14,395 nt of DNA from Bacillota bacterium (GTDB lineage Bacteria; Bacillota; Limnochordia; Darwinibacteriales; Darwinibacteriaceae). The stretch is from positions 1 to 14,395 of the forward strand of contig JAAZLY010000210.1 of assembly GCA_012799115.1 (NCBI GenBank), given 5' to 3'. The translations under genes and the position numbers were made by a program. Positions 1 through 6,025 of this stretch are shown here, in pieces; the first letter of the stretch is position 1, and each line of letters opens with the position of its first letter. The notes under the pieces are model-generated. The model was given only the letters and a program-made list of their open reading frames with translations, was not told where the DNA came from and searched no databases.

Positions 1-67
1 CTGGCACTTGATAATACTAGGTGGTACACGCCCCCAAGAATCCCACCTTCGGCACCATAAGAAAATG

Positions 68-95
68 AACCCTAGTTGAGCTGGGGTTTTGTTCA
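68..95 (+). terminator. Probable rho-independent terminator at left edge
   Basis: The arm AACCCTAG (68-75) pairs with CTGGGGTT (81-88) around a 5-nt loop, with one G-T pair. A T-rich tail (TTGTTCATTCTT) follows. It would end a plus-strand transcript that starts outside the window; bases 1-60 upstream show no ORF I can name. Confidence 0.55.
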
Positions 96-170
96 TTCTT
101 GGAGAAAATTACTCCTCATGTGATCACGAAGATTTATACCCGACTCCGCGTCGAATTGGATAGGTCGGGC

Positions 171-202
171 AAAACGGGACGGCTCATCAGAGTCGTTTTT
201 TT
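171..202 (+). terminator. Rho-independent terminator
   Basis: CGGCTC (180-185) pairs with GAGTCG (190-195) around the loop ATCA, and A179-T196 can extend the stem. Seven T residues (196-202) follow and an A run (171-174) precedes. Two further hairpins sit just upstream: GGAG/CTCC at 101-104/112-115 and CCCGAC/GTCGGG at 139-144/164-169. The whole could be the 3' end of a small structured RNA, or simply a second terminator insulating the next gene. Confidence 0.65.
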
Positions 203-229
203 GTGCGGCTGTCGCCGGCTCTGCTAATC

Positions 230-258
230 TTGACGCCCATTCTAGGCAGAAATAAAAT
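230..258 (+). promoter_or_regulatory. Sigma-A-type promoter for the HEAT-repeat gene
   Basis: TTGACG (230-235) and TAAAAT (253-258) are separated by exactly 17 nt. Each differs from consensus by one base. Transcription would begin near 265, leaving a leader of about 48 nt before the ATG at 313. The site lies just after the terminator at 171-202, so the following gene probably starts its own transcript. Confidence 0.7.
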
Positions 259-312
259 GGAATTCAAAAGAACCTTTTCATTTGTTGGTCAGTGATTGAA
301 AGGAGTGTCTAA

Positions 313-933
313 ATGAGCTTAAAGGGTAACGAGAGGAATATTATGGCGCAGGGTGACTTAGTGGAAGCAGCTCGGGCGCTGACCAAGGAAGACCTCGAAG
401 AGCTGGTTGGATGTCTGAGCTCAAAGGACGATAAGGCCAGATACCAGGCCTTCCTCCTTCTTCAAAGCAGGTCTCTCTATTCCCCGGACGTTTACCCATA
501 TTGGAGTACGTTCCAGAGCAAACTGCAGAGTAGCAACTCTTACCAGAGAAGCCTCGGAGTAATGCTTCTGGCTGAAAACGTAAAATGGGATGTTGGCAAC
601 CAGATAGACTCTACCATTGATGAGTGCCTCTTGCTCCTCAACGATGAAAAGCTTATTACGAGGCGCCAATGTATAGAAGCTTTGGGGAAGATTGCCTTAG
701 AAAAGCCGCACCTTGATGGCAGGATCTCCTCCGCGCTGTTCGCACTTAACCTCACAGCGGTCAAAGAAACGATGCGCAAGTCCATGCTACTGGACATCTT
801 GAAGGTCTTGTGCAGTATCAGAAAACGCTACAAGGCGCCTGAGATCGAAAGTTTCATCACAAATGCACTGGCGAGCGGAATATTGGACACAAAGGCGAAG
901 AAGCAGGTAGAAAACCTCATCCAGGGAACTTAG
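313..933 (+). CDS. HEAT/armadillo-like alpha-helical repeat protein
   Basis: This is a 206-residue cytoplasmic protein with no signal peptide or membrane segment. It appears to be built of successive helix pairs typical of HEAT-like repeats: roughly residues 26-53, 65-92, 100-131, 136-170 and 176-203. Each has hydrophobic residues at helix-facing positions and polar turns such as SSKDDKAR and LNDEKLITRR. Such repeats usually serve as protein-protein interaction scaffolds; no catalytic motif is visible. The ATG at 313 is chosen because AAAGGAG (299-305) sits 7 nt upstream; the in-frame ATG at 343 lacks such a site. The gene has its own promoter and is followed by a 225-nt gap before the next gene on the same strand. 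Partner and role are unknown. Confidence 0.8.
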   Translation: MSLKGNERNIMAQGDLVEAARALTKEDLEELVGCLSSKDDKARYQAFLLLQSRSLYSPDVYPYWSTFQSKLQSSNSYQRSLGVMLLAENVKWDVGNQIDSTIDECLLLLNDEKLITRRQCIEALGKIALEKPHLDGRISSALFALNLTAVKETMRKSMLLDILKVLCSIRKRYKAPEIESFITNALASGILDTKAKKQVENLIQGT

Positions 934-1158
934 GGGTTTTCTAAAGATAAGCCTGTACTTGGGATTGCACGCTTCCCTTCCTTGCTTCCCCTTTGCGTAG
1001 ATTTGCTAACCTGGAAGTGGTCCACTTTGAGATGTACCCTACATGCAACGACTGTTTGGGTCTCAGAGACCTAATTTCACGAGACCCACAAAAGGATATT
1101 TTACCGCCTTTCGGTGATACTAAAGTGAGTGCAAACCATCACAGGAGGCGAAAACTAG
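934..1158 (+). promoter_or_regulatory. Leader region of the ferritin-like gene with nested inverted repeats
   Basis: This 225-nt gap has no credible ORF. It carries a perfect 6-1-6 inverted repeat, AAGTGG-t-CCACTT, at 1015-1027. A second repeat allows two competing hairpins: GGTCT/AGACC (1059-1063 with 1067-1071) or GGGTCTC/GAGACCC (1058-1064 with 1081-1087). Neither has a T run, so they look like operators or a switchable leader rather than terminators. A GATACTAA box near 1117 could be a -10, but I cannot find a convincing -35. AGGAGG at 1143-1148 is the ribosome site of the next gene. Confidence 0.35.
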
Positions 1159-2421
1159 ATGAACCCCTTCGAACAAAGGCCCATGAAGCTAGACGATAGC
1201 ATCGTGGATTGGGCGAATTTGTACCCTACGCCGTACGATAAGCAGACTGTAGATCCCTATACCAAAATCCGAGTAATTCTCATGAATGGCATTGAAGTGG
1301 AGGCCACCATCTTTAAGCACCAGTTCCACCGCATGTGCCAAAACAACGATTTGCGGAGGGAAATTGCCTTAACCCGCCGTGTTGAGCAACAACAACAAAA
1401 GCGCATTAACTGGCTGAAGCCCATTGATGAAAAGGTTGTGGAGACGGCTATTGGCTATGAGCACTTGGCAACGGATCTTACAGCCTGGTTAGCCATGAAT
1501 GAGCCAGATCCCTATGCTAAACAAGCCCTGGATTTTGCTCTGCTGGAGGATTTTGACCACCTCTATCGTTTTGCCAACTTGCTGGACCTAGACGAACAAG
1601 TTCCTGCAGAAAACCTGGTAAGAAAATATGTGGATATTATTCCCGGCAGACCCACAATAGCTGAACATCGCTACCCATTTGATTCGGTTCGAAATCCGCT
1701 AGACTTCAAGACAGCGAACAACCAAACCAAGCTCAATGCGCTGATTATTGTAGCAGCTGAGCAACAGACGATGAACTTCTACATGAATCTCGGCCCCTAC
1801 TACTACACTGACCTTGGTCGCCAACTCTATCAAGAAATTGCCATGATCGAAGAACAGCACGTATCGCATTACGGTTCACTCTTGGATCCGAAATGCACCA
1901 TGCTGGAGAATCTGCTTCTCCACGAGTACGTAGAGTGTTACCTCTATTACTCATTCTACCAAGCTGAGGTTTGCCCCAAGACTAAATCCCTCTGGGAGAT
2001 GCACTTCCAGCAAGAGCTAGCCCATCTTCATAAGGCTGCAGAGCTCTTAAGCAAGTACGAAAACAAACAATGGCAGCAGGTAATTCCTGACGGGACGTTC
2101 CCCAAGCTACTTCAATTCCACGATACAAGGGATTACGTGCGGAAAGTATTAGGGGAACAGATCCTGTTAACAGCCAATCGGGAAAACTATGTCAACGTCC
2201 AGGATCTACCCTCCGATCATGAGTTCTTCTTCTACCAAGATAAAGTAAATCATGATGTGAACAAAGTGCCCAGTCACGTAGTGATTGAAAGCCACCAACA
2301 GCAATTCACAACAGATTATCGCAGCGAATCAGCACCCCACCCAGTGGAAGAACTGAGAGATCGAAAACTTGATAATACGGACATAGCCCGGGAAGCAGGA
2401 GTTCTAGCGGGCGTCTGGTAA
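1159..2421 (+). CDS. Ferritin-like (di-iron type) multi-helix-hairpin protein
   Basis: This is a 420-residue soluble protein. Its core is three helical hairpins, each with an early Glu and a later E/D-x2-H motif: E101 with E130/D131xxH134, E201 with E231xxH234, and E256 with E286xxH289. The Glu-then-ExxH pattern is the iron-ligand signature of ferritin-like and rubrerythrin-like folds. I infer one or more metal sites, and possible roles in iron storage, peroxide reduction or a spore component. The N-terminal ~90 residues and C-terminal ~100 residues (after 310) show no motif I recognise. Two four-helix domains would give eight helices; I count about six, so the arrangement is not that of a standard ferritin. 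The start ATG follows AGGAGG (1143-1148) by 10 nt. A strong terminator follows at once, so it is probably a single-gene unit. The exact family is not recognised. Confidence 0.72.
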   Translation: MNPFEQRPMKLDDSIVDWANLYPTPYDKQTVDPYTKIRVILMNGIEVEATIFKHQFHRMCQNNDLRREIALTRRVEQQQQKRINWLKPIDEKVVETAIGYEHLATDLTAWLAMNEPDPYAKQALDFALLEDFDHLYRFANLLDLDEQVPAENLVRKYVDIIPGRPTIAEHRYPFDSVRNPLDFKTANNQTKLNALIIVAAEQQTMNFYMNLGPYYYTDLGRQLYQEIAMIEEQHVSHYGSLLDPKCTMLENLLLHEYVECYLYYSFYQAEVCPKTKSLWEMHFQQELAHLHKAAELLSKYENKQWQQVIPDGTFPKLLQFHDTRDYVRKVLGEQILLTANRENYVNVQDLPSDHEFFFYQDKVNHDVNKVPSHVVIESHQQQFTTDYRSESAPHPVEELRDRKLDNTDIAREAGVLAGVW

Positions 2422-2424
2422 CTA

Positions 2425-2459
2425 AAATGGGCTACTGGCTTAAAGTCAGTAGCCCATTT
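2425..2459 (+). terminator. Strong rho-independent terminator of the ferritin-like gene
   Basis: A perfect 13-bp stem (2425-2437 with 2447-2459) surrounds a 9-nt loop and begins 3 nt after the stop codon. The stem ends in ATTT/AAAT, giving a short U tract on the plus strand. As the arm is symmetrical in A/T ends, it may also act on minus-strand transcripts. Confidence 0.8.
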
Positions 2460-2580
2460 CATAGATCAACGATTGTTCCTGACACGACTTTTCAGACAGA
2501 GCTCGGGGCTTAGGCAAAAGCCTTTACTGGTGCAATCTATGCTTCGAGTCATTTCTTCGCTGGTTGAGAATTGAGTTTAC

Positions 2581-2627
2581 AGCAATCTAGGGTACCGTTC
2601 CCTCCGAATTGCTTCTCATTGCTTTTT
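2581..2627 (+). repeat. Two-part inverted repeat, possible plus-strand terminator
   Basis: AGCAAT (2581-2586) pairs with ATTGCT (2608-2613), and inside it AGGG (2589-2592) pairs with CCCT (2600-2603). A second ATTGCT copy (2618-2623) leads directly into a six-T run (2622-2627), so the first arm could instead pair with that copy to form a terminator-like hairpin. On the minus strand there is no T run. It may be a backup terminator stopping read-through into the convergent genes. Confidence 0.4.
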
Positions 2628-2735
2628 TCCAATCTGATCAAGAAGCTCTTCCACCTGCGTCTCAAACCACCAAACACGTTTAGCCCTCCTTTTCCCCCTA
2701 TGGCCGGTGTTGTTTATCCGTGACTGTTTTTCCAT
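2616..2735 (-). CDS. Possible 39-residue basic small protein
   Basis: An ATG at 2735 opens 39 codons ending in TGA at 2616. The product has a strongly basic first half (GHRGKRRAKR), then a Trp-Trp pair and a short amphipathic helix (TQVEELLDQIGKK). That composition is protein-like, but no clear ribosome site precedes the ATG and no homolog is known to me. It lies 62 nt downstream of the Met/His-rich gene on the same strand, with no terminator between, so it could be co-transcribed. A chance ORF is at least as likely. Confidence 0.25.
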   Translation of the reverse strand: MEKQSRINNTGHRGKRRAKRVWWFETQVEELLDQIGKKQ

Positions 2736-2797
2736 GAGAAACTACCAATGCTACCATTCGAGGGCGCTTGACCATGAGTCTGCCCCCATGCCTGCCA

Positions 2798-3193
2798 TCA
2801 ATGACAACCCCGAGTACGTCTGAGGCCTGCATGCATGCGGTGCATTCCCCAACCCCTTCCATGCATATTGCGCATGGAATTGTGCATTGCGATCATACCG
2901 TCACTACCCGACGACTCCATTACTTCAGCCATTGATTCCCATCCATGTTCCCGCATCAGGTCTGCTATTTCTTGAACGTCTTCTTCACTCAAGTCCTTCA
3001 TGTATTCTTCCATCTGCTCGTGATGATCGCCCCGCAGGCACCATGCCACAGCGTCAAACCCACGTTCCTCCATGGCCTGTACCAATCTATCCAACTCTGC
3101 TTCCTCCGTTGCGTTGGAAGCTACCACCACCCCGGCAACCAATGCAACTGCCAAGAGCATCATCATAAGAACAACAGCCATCCGACTTTTCAT
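2798..3193 (-). CDS. Small exported Met/His-rich protein
   Basis: This is a 131-residue protein with a clear signal peptide: a short basic N-terminus (MKSRM), a hydrophobic core at about residues 6-24, and a likely cut near ASNA-TE (25-29). It would act outside the cytoplasmic membrane. The mature part appears to hold two diverged copies of one motif, residues 34-61 and 73-100 (offset 39), aligning M41/M80, G45/G84, F46/W85, A50/A89 and M61/M100. The tail (100-131) is rich in Met and His (MHNSM, NMHGRGWGMHRMHAG), a composition typical of soft-metal binding. Ribosome site AGGAGGGG ends about 7 nt before the ATG. The gene lies 111 nt downstream of the sensor-kinase gene on the same strand, with no terminator seen between them. 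A role in metal binding or sensing with that two-component system is my inference; the family is not recognised. Confidence 0.75.
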   Translation of the reverse strand: MKSRMAVVLMMMLLAVALVAGVVVASNATEEAELDRLVQAMEERGFDAVAWCLRGDHHEQMEEYMKDLSEEDVQEIADLMREHGWESMAEVMESSGSDGMIAMHNSMRNMHGRGWGMHRMHAGLRRTRGCH

Positions 3194-3304
3194 TGTTTAC
3201 CCCTCCTAAATTGGTTTTCTTAACGTTCTACGTCCCCATCGTACTACATCATTGTGGAGAACTTATGAAGAAAACCGCCAGGCCTGGGTATCTACCGAAT
3301 GCAA

Positions 3305-4660
3305 CTACTTGACGGGAAATCGGATCACAACCTTGGTGCCCCGTCCTTCTTCACTTTCGACATCGATTCTTCCACCATGGGCTTCAACCAGAGCTTTAGT
3401 TAAGGTTAGACCTATGCCTGTTCCTCCAGTCCCACGACTTCTAGATAGATCGCTCCGATAAAACCTCTCGAAAATATGTGGGAGATCCCTTGCAGGAATA
3501 CCAATTCCACTATCCTCTATGACTATCCTAATCTCCCCTTCCAGTCTATCTAGGGAGATCTTTACCTCATCCTCTTCGTTGGAATACTTGTATGCATTGG
3601 AAAGAAGGTTGATAACCACACGTTTGAGCCGCTCTTCATCACCTAGAAACCAAACATTACTCCTGATCCCCACTTCGAGACGGATGCTCTTGGCTGCAAA
3701 GAGTGAGTCGAAGTTCTCAACAACGTCCTGCAATAACTCTGACAAGCTAATCACTTTCTTATTAAGACTTGCTCCTCCACTCTCAATGACCGATAGATCT
3801 AGTAACTCACCTACCAAACTCGATAACCTGGTTATCTCGCTATGAACTATGGAGAGTCTTTCTAGATCAGGTTCCCACACTCCATCCAGAAAAGCCTCAA
3901 AGTGACTTTGCAGGGTAGACAGGGGAGTTCTCAGTTCATGGGCCATGTCGGATGTCATTCGTTTCCTTATTAGATCCTGATCCTCCAATTTCTGAGCTAG
4001 CCTCTTTACTGACAGTGCCAAGTCCTGCAATTCATACGTACTCGTCTTAACTTCGTTCAATCGTCCAAACTCACCATCCTCAATCAACCTTGCATTTTCC
4101 TTAAGGAGATAGACGGGGCGTAGGAATTTTCGCGATAGGCGCGAGCTTAGAAAGAAGGCTATGACTAGTGAAAACAGAAAGCTGGCTAGGAGAATCCCAT
4201 TAACTGCCTTTAGAAATCCCTTGTCTTCCAGTGATGAAATGACGCTCCTGGCTCGACCTACATCTACAGTTCCGATCTCGTAGCCTTGAGGCGCAAGAGA
4301 ATAACTTCGATACACTAGAGTGTCGTCGTTAGCTACTCTTCCATCAGCATCATGATGCATCATCCGATTGTTAGAGCCGCTGCTCCACACGATGTTGCTG
4401 TTTGCGTCCCTTAGACGGATGGTTATCGACTCGCTGTGCGCATAATGCATGATGCTCATCAGCGCACTGGCCGTTAACCCATCATTATAGAGTCGTTCGA
4501 CGTACTGGACCGCTTTCAAATCATCATTACTTCTCGTCTTCTGCAAATAATCAGAGAAAAAAAGCGTGATCGCGGTATTCGAAACCAGGGCTATAAAACC
4601 AACAGACAAGAGTGCTACGACGATGAAATACCTGCTTAACCGCTGGCTTATGGTAATCAT
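3305..4660 (-). CDS. Membrane sensor histidine kinase (OmpR-partner type)
   Basis: This is a 451-residue kinase that would autophosphorylate on H241 and pass phosphate to the adjacent regulator. Order of parts: TM1 about 11-36; extracytoplasmic sensor about 37-152; TM2 about 153-173; HAMP about 174-227; H-box DMAHELRTPL (238-247); N-box around N351 (NLLSNAYKYS); G1 box DSGIGI (383-388); F box near 397-400; G2 box GTGGTGIGL (410-418). All catalytic boxes are intact. The sensor loop has Met/His clusters (MSIMHYAH 68-75, RMMHHDAD 99-106), unusual enough to suggest a metal ligand. The ATG at 4660 is preferred: it starts one base after the regulator's TAA and has AAGGA upstream. The in-frame extension to 4795 would lie inside the regulator gene and has no support. 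Confidence 0.93.
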   Translation of the reverse strand: MITISQRLSRYFIVVALLSVGFIALVSNTAITLFFSDYLQKTRSNDDLKAVQYVERLYNDGLTASALMSIMHYAHSESITIRLRDANSNIVWSSGSNNRMMHHDADGRVANDDTLVYRSYSLAPQGYEIGTVDVGRARSVISSLEDKGFLKAVNGILLASFLFSLVIAFFLSSRLSRKFLRPVYLLKENARLIEDGEFGRLNEVKTSTYELQDLALSVKRLAQKLEDQDLIRKRMTSDMAHELRTPLSTLQSHFEAFLDGVWEPDLERLSIVHSEITRLSSLVGELLDLSVIESGGASLNKKVISLSELLQDVVENFDSLFAAKSIRLEVGIRSNVWFLGDEERLKRVVINLLSNAYKYSNEEDEVKISLDRLEGEIRIVIEDSGIGIPARDLPHIFERFYRSDLSRSRGTGGTGIGLTLTKALVEAHGGRIDVESEEGRGTKVVIRFPVK

Positions 4661-4661
4661 G

Positions 4662-5351
4662 TTAGCATCCTTCGAACTTATAGCCCACTCCGTATACCGT
4701 AACGATATATTGTGGCCGCTTCGCATCGTCTTCGATTTTCTGACGCAGGTTCTTGATGTGTGTATCAACGGTTCGGTCGTAACCTTCAAAATCAAATCCC
4801 AGAGCTCGGCTCACTAACTGGCCACGGGAAAAAACTCTGTGAGGGTTCTGTGCCAGTACCGAGAGAACCTTGAACTCCTTTGGAGTCACAATCACTACCT
4901 CACCAGCCTTCTTTACAACGTGCTTGGGTACATCAATCACCAGATCACCACTGTTATACTCCAGGATATCTGTCACTATCAAGTTCCCCTTGGTTCGTCT
5001 TAGTATCGCCCTAACTCTGCCCACGAGTTCACGCGGACTAAAGGGTTTCGTCATGTAGTCATCTGCACCGATAGATAAGCCAAGAACCTTATCGTCTTCA
5101 TCACTTTTTGCTGTCAACATTAGAATGGGGATGTCTGATTGCTTCCTAATCTGCCTGCAGATCTCCTCGACCGGCATGTCTGGGAGCATCAGATCTAGGA
5201 TCACCATGTCTGGACTGACCTCGTGAAACAATTGCATAGCCTGATTGCCCCGTTCTGCGGTATAGACCTCGTAGGACTCGATTGTTAGATAGTCCTTGAT
5301 CACCCTCAATAGGTTGACTTCATCATCAACTACCAGTATTCGTTCGTTCAT
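4662..5351 (-). CDS. OmpR/PhoB-family response regulator
   Basis: This is a 229-residue DNA-binding regulator of ordinary length for the family. The receiver domain (1-120) has the acidic pair D9/D10, phospho-acceptor D53 (VILDLMLPD), T80 (LMLTAKS) and K102 (TKPF). The winged-helix domain (about 128-227) has the usual features: TPKEFKVL, the recognition region RTVDTHIKNLRQKI, and the C-terminal hairpin TVYGVGYKFEG. Phosphorylation by the kinase encoded 1 nt downstream should control its DNA binding. A GGGGG stretch about 8 nt before the ATG can act as ribosome site. The gene lies 55 nt after the NusG_II gene and is probably expressed from the promoter at 5911-5939. A weak internal promoter (ATGACA-17-TATGAA) can be drawn in the 55-nt gap. 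Confidence 0.94.
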   Translation of the reverse strand: MNERILVVDDEVNLLRVIKDYLTIESYEVYTAERGNQAMQLFHEVSPDMVILDLMLPDMPVEEICRQIRKQSDIPILMLTAKSDEDDKVLGLSIGADDYMTKPFSPRELVGRVRAILRRTKGNLIVTDILEYNSGDLVIDVPKHVVKKAGEVVIVTPKEFKVLSVLAQNPHRVFSRGQLVSRALGFDFEGYDRTVDTHIKNLRQKIEDDAKRPQYIVTVYGVGYKFEGC

Positions 5352-5406
5352 ATGTCAAGCCCCCTGTTCATCGTTCATATCGTGCTAACCCCTTATTGTC
5401 ATCCGT

Positions 5407-5817
5407 TTATCCAACTAGGACATCGTAAGAATGATGATGGTCGCCTTCAATCCTGATTATCATCTCCTGCGGCACGCAAACAATCACCTGACCTGGTTTG
5501 GAAATGGGGGAGCTGAAGTGGCAACATACCTGTTTAGGACATAACTCCAAAGTCATGGGCAACACCCGCAAACGGCCGTTAGCAATTTCCAACACTACCT
5601 CTGAGTCGAACGGATCGTCCAAAGGAATTGTGACGTGTTGAACAGCATCAGAAGACAGTAACCGTGCACGATGAACCTCTCTTCCCTTGATGGACACCAC
5701 AAAGTCATATCCACCTGTACCAGACTCATCGCCGTCACTCTTCAGCATGTCAAGTCCGATCCAAACCCGAAAGGTAATGAGTAGAACCAACACCAAAACC
5801 AAGTCACCTACACGCAT
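5407..5817 (-). CDS. NusG_II-domain membrane-anchored protein
   Basis: This is a 136-residue protein with an N-terminal membrane segment (about 5-22), then an extracytoplasmic beta-rich domain. The C-terminal signature CPKQVCC (93-99), PISKPGQ (104-110), IVCVP (112-116) and EMIIRIEG (118-125) matches the NusG domain-II-like (DUF1312) family, found as small exported proteins in Firmicutes. Four cysteines (C93, C98, C99, C114) and a His triplet (127-129, near the C-terminus) could bind metal or form disulfides. I chose ATG at 5817. An in-frame TTG at 5826 lies 8 nt after GAGGGG and is a real alternative; the TTG at 5862 has no ribosome site. It is the first gene of the operon with the two-component system, so it may be an accessory sensor or a regulated output. 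Family call is firm, function is not. Confidence 0.82.
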   Translation of the reverse strand: MRVGDLVLVLVLLITFRVWIGLDMLKSDGDESGTGGYDFVVSIKGREVHRARLLSSDAVQHVTIPLDDPFDSEVVLEIANGRLRVLPMTLELCPKQVCCHFSSPISKPGQVIVCVPQEMIIRIEGDHHHSYDVLVG

Positions 5818-5879
5818 TTTCTGCAAGCCTACTTCCCCTCTTTGCTGTATCGGTAGTCGCAATCTCGCGCAATCTAGTT

Positions 5880-5899
5880 CACCCCTCCCCGGAGGGGTG
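5880..5899 (-). promoter_or_regulatory. Perfect GC-rich palindrome at the start of the NusG_II/two-component transcript
   Basis: CACCCCTCC (5880-5888) and GGAGGGGTG (5891-5899) are perfect complements around CC. With the promoter at 5911-5939, this lies at about +5 to +24 of the minus-strand transcript. It may be an operator that blocks RNA polymerase, or a stable 5' stem-loop in the mRNA. No T run follows on either strand, so it is not a typical terminator. Confidence 0.6.
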
Positions 5900-5910
5900 G
5901 GTACAAGTGA

Positions 5911-5939
5911 ATTGTATCAAGTACGCCGATGATTGTCAA
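5911..5939 (-). promoter_or_regulatory. Near-consensus sigma-A promoter for the NusG_II/two-component operon
   Basis: On the minus strand, TTGACA (5939-5934) and TACAAT (5916-5911) are separated by 17 nt. The -35 is perfect and the -10 has one mismatch. Transcription should start near 5904. So strong a core promoter, directly followed by a palindrome, suggests control by repression. Confidence 0.8.
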
Positions 5940-6025
5940 AGTCCATGGGGATGGATCCACGTCGGAACCCTTTGGATGACCTTATACAACAGTGGGTATG
6001 AGAATCAAAGATACCTATACTTCAC

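Larger units (their letters stand above)
2460..2797. other. Convergent intergenic region
   Basis: This 338-nt stretch lies between convergent transcription units. It holds an inverted repeat (2581-2613) and one weak 39-codon minus-strand ORF, both listed separately. No promoter, RNA gene or mobile-element end was recognised. Confidence 0.5.

Noticed and set aside
1..57. Resemblance to a tRNA 3' end (AATCCCACC...GGCACCA) and to a T-box core (AGGTGGTAC)
   Set aside because: The T-arm GGTTC is absent and the 5' stem bases do not pair. The T-box-like core lacks the full ACCGCG and no aminoacyl-tRNA synthetase or amino-acid gene follows. An AGGTGG/CCACCT stem is all that can be supported.
1090..1125. 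Sporulation sigma-E-like promoter (ATATT ... GATACTAA) before the ferritin-like gene
   Set aside because: The -10 matches the CATACAAT consensus only partly and the -35 is loose. The evidence is too weak to list as a site.
993..1199. 68-codon plus-strand ORF before the ferritin-like gene
   Set aside because: It starts at TTG without a ribosome site, overlaps the better-supported downstream start at 1159, and its product looks random.
2698..2862. 54-codon minus-strand ORF with CxxC overlapping the end of the Met/His-rich gene
   Set aside because: The cysteines arise from reading ATGCAT-type codons one base out of frame, there is no ribosome site, and it also clashes with the 39-codon ORF. 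A frameshift joining it to the Met/His-rich gene cannot be excluded without homologs.
4661..4795. 45-residue N-terminal extension of the sensor kinase
   Set aside because: It lies wholly inside the response-regulator gene in another frame. The ATG at 4660 has a ribosome site and begins exactly at TM1.
5818..5862. TTG start at 5862 for the NusG_II protein
   Set aside because: It has no ribosome site, and it would place 15 polar residues before the membrane anchor.
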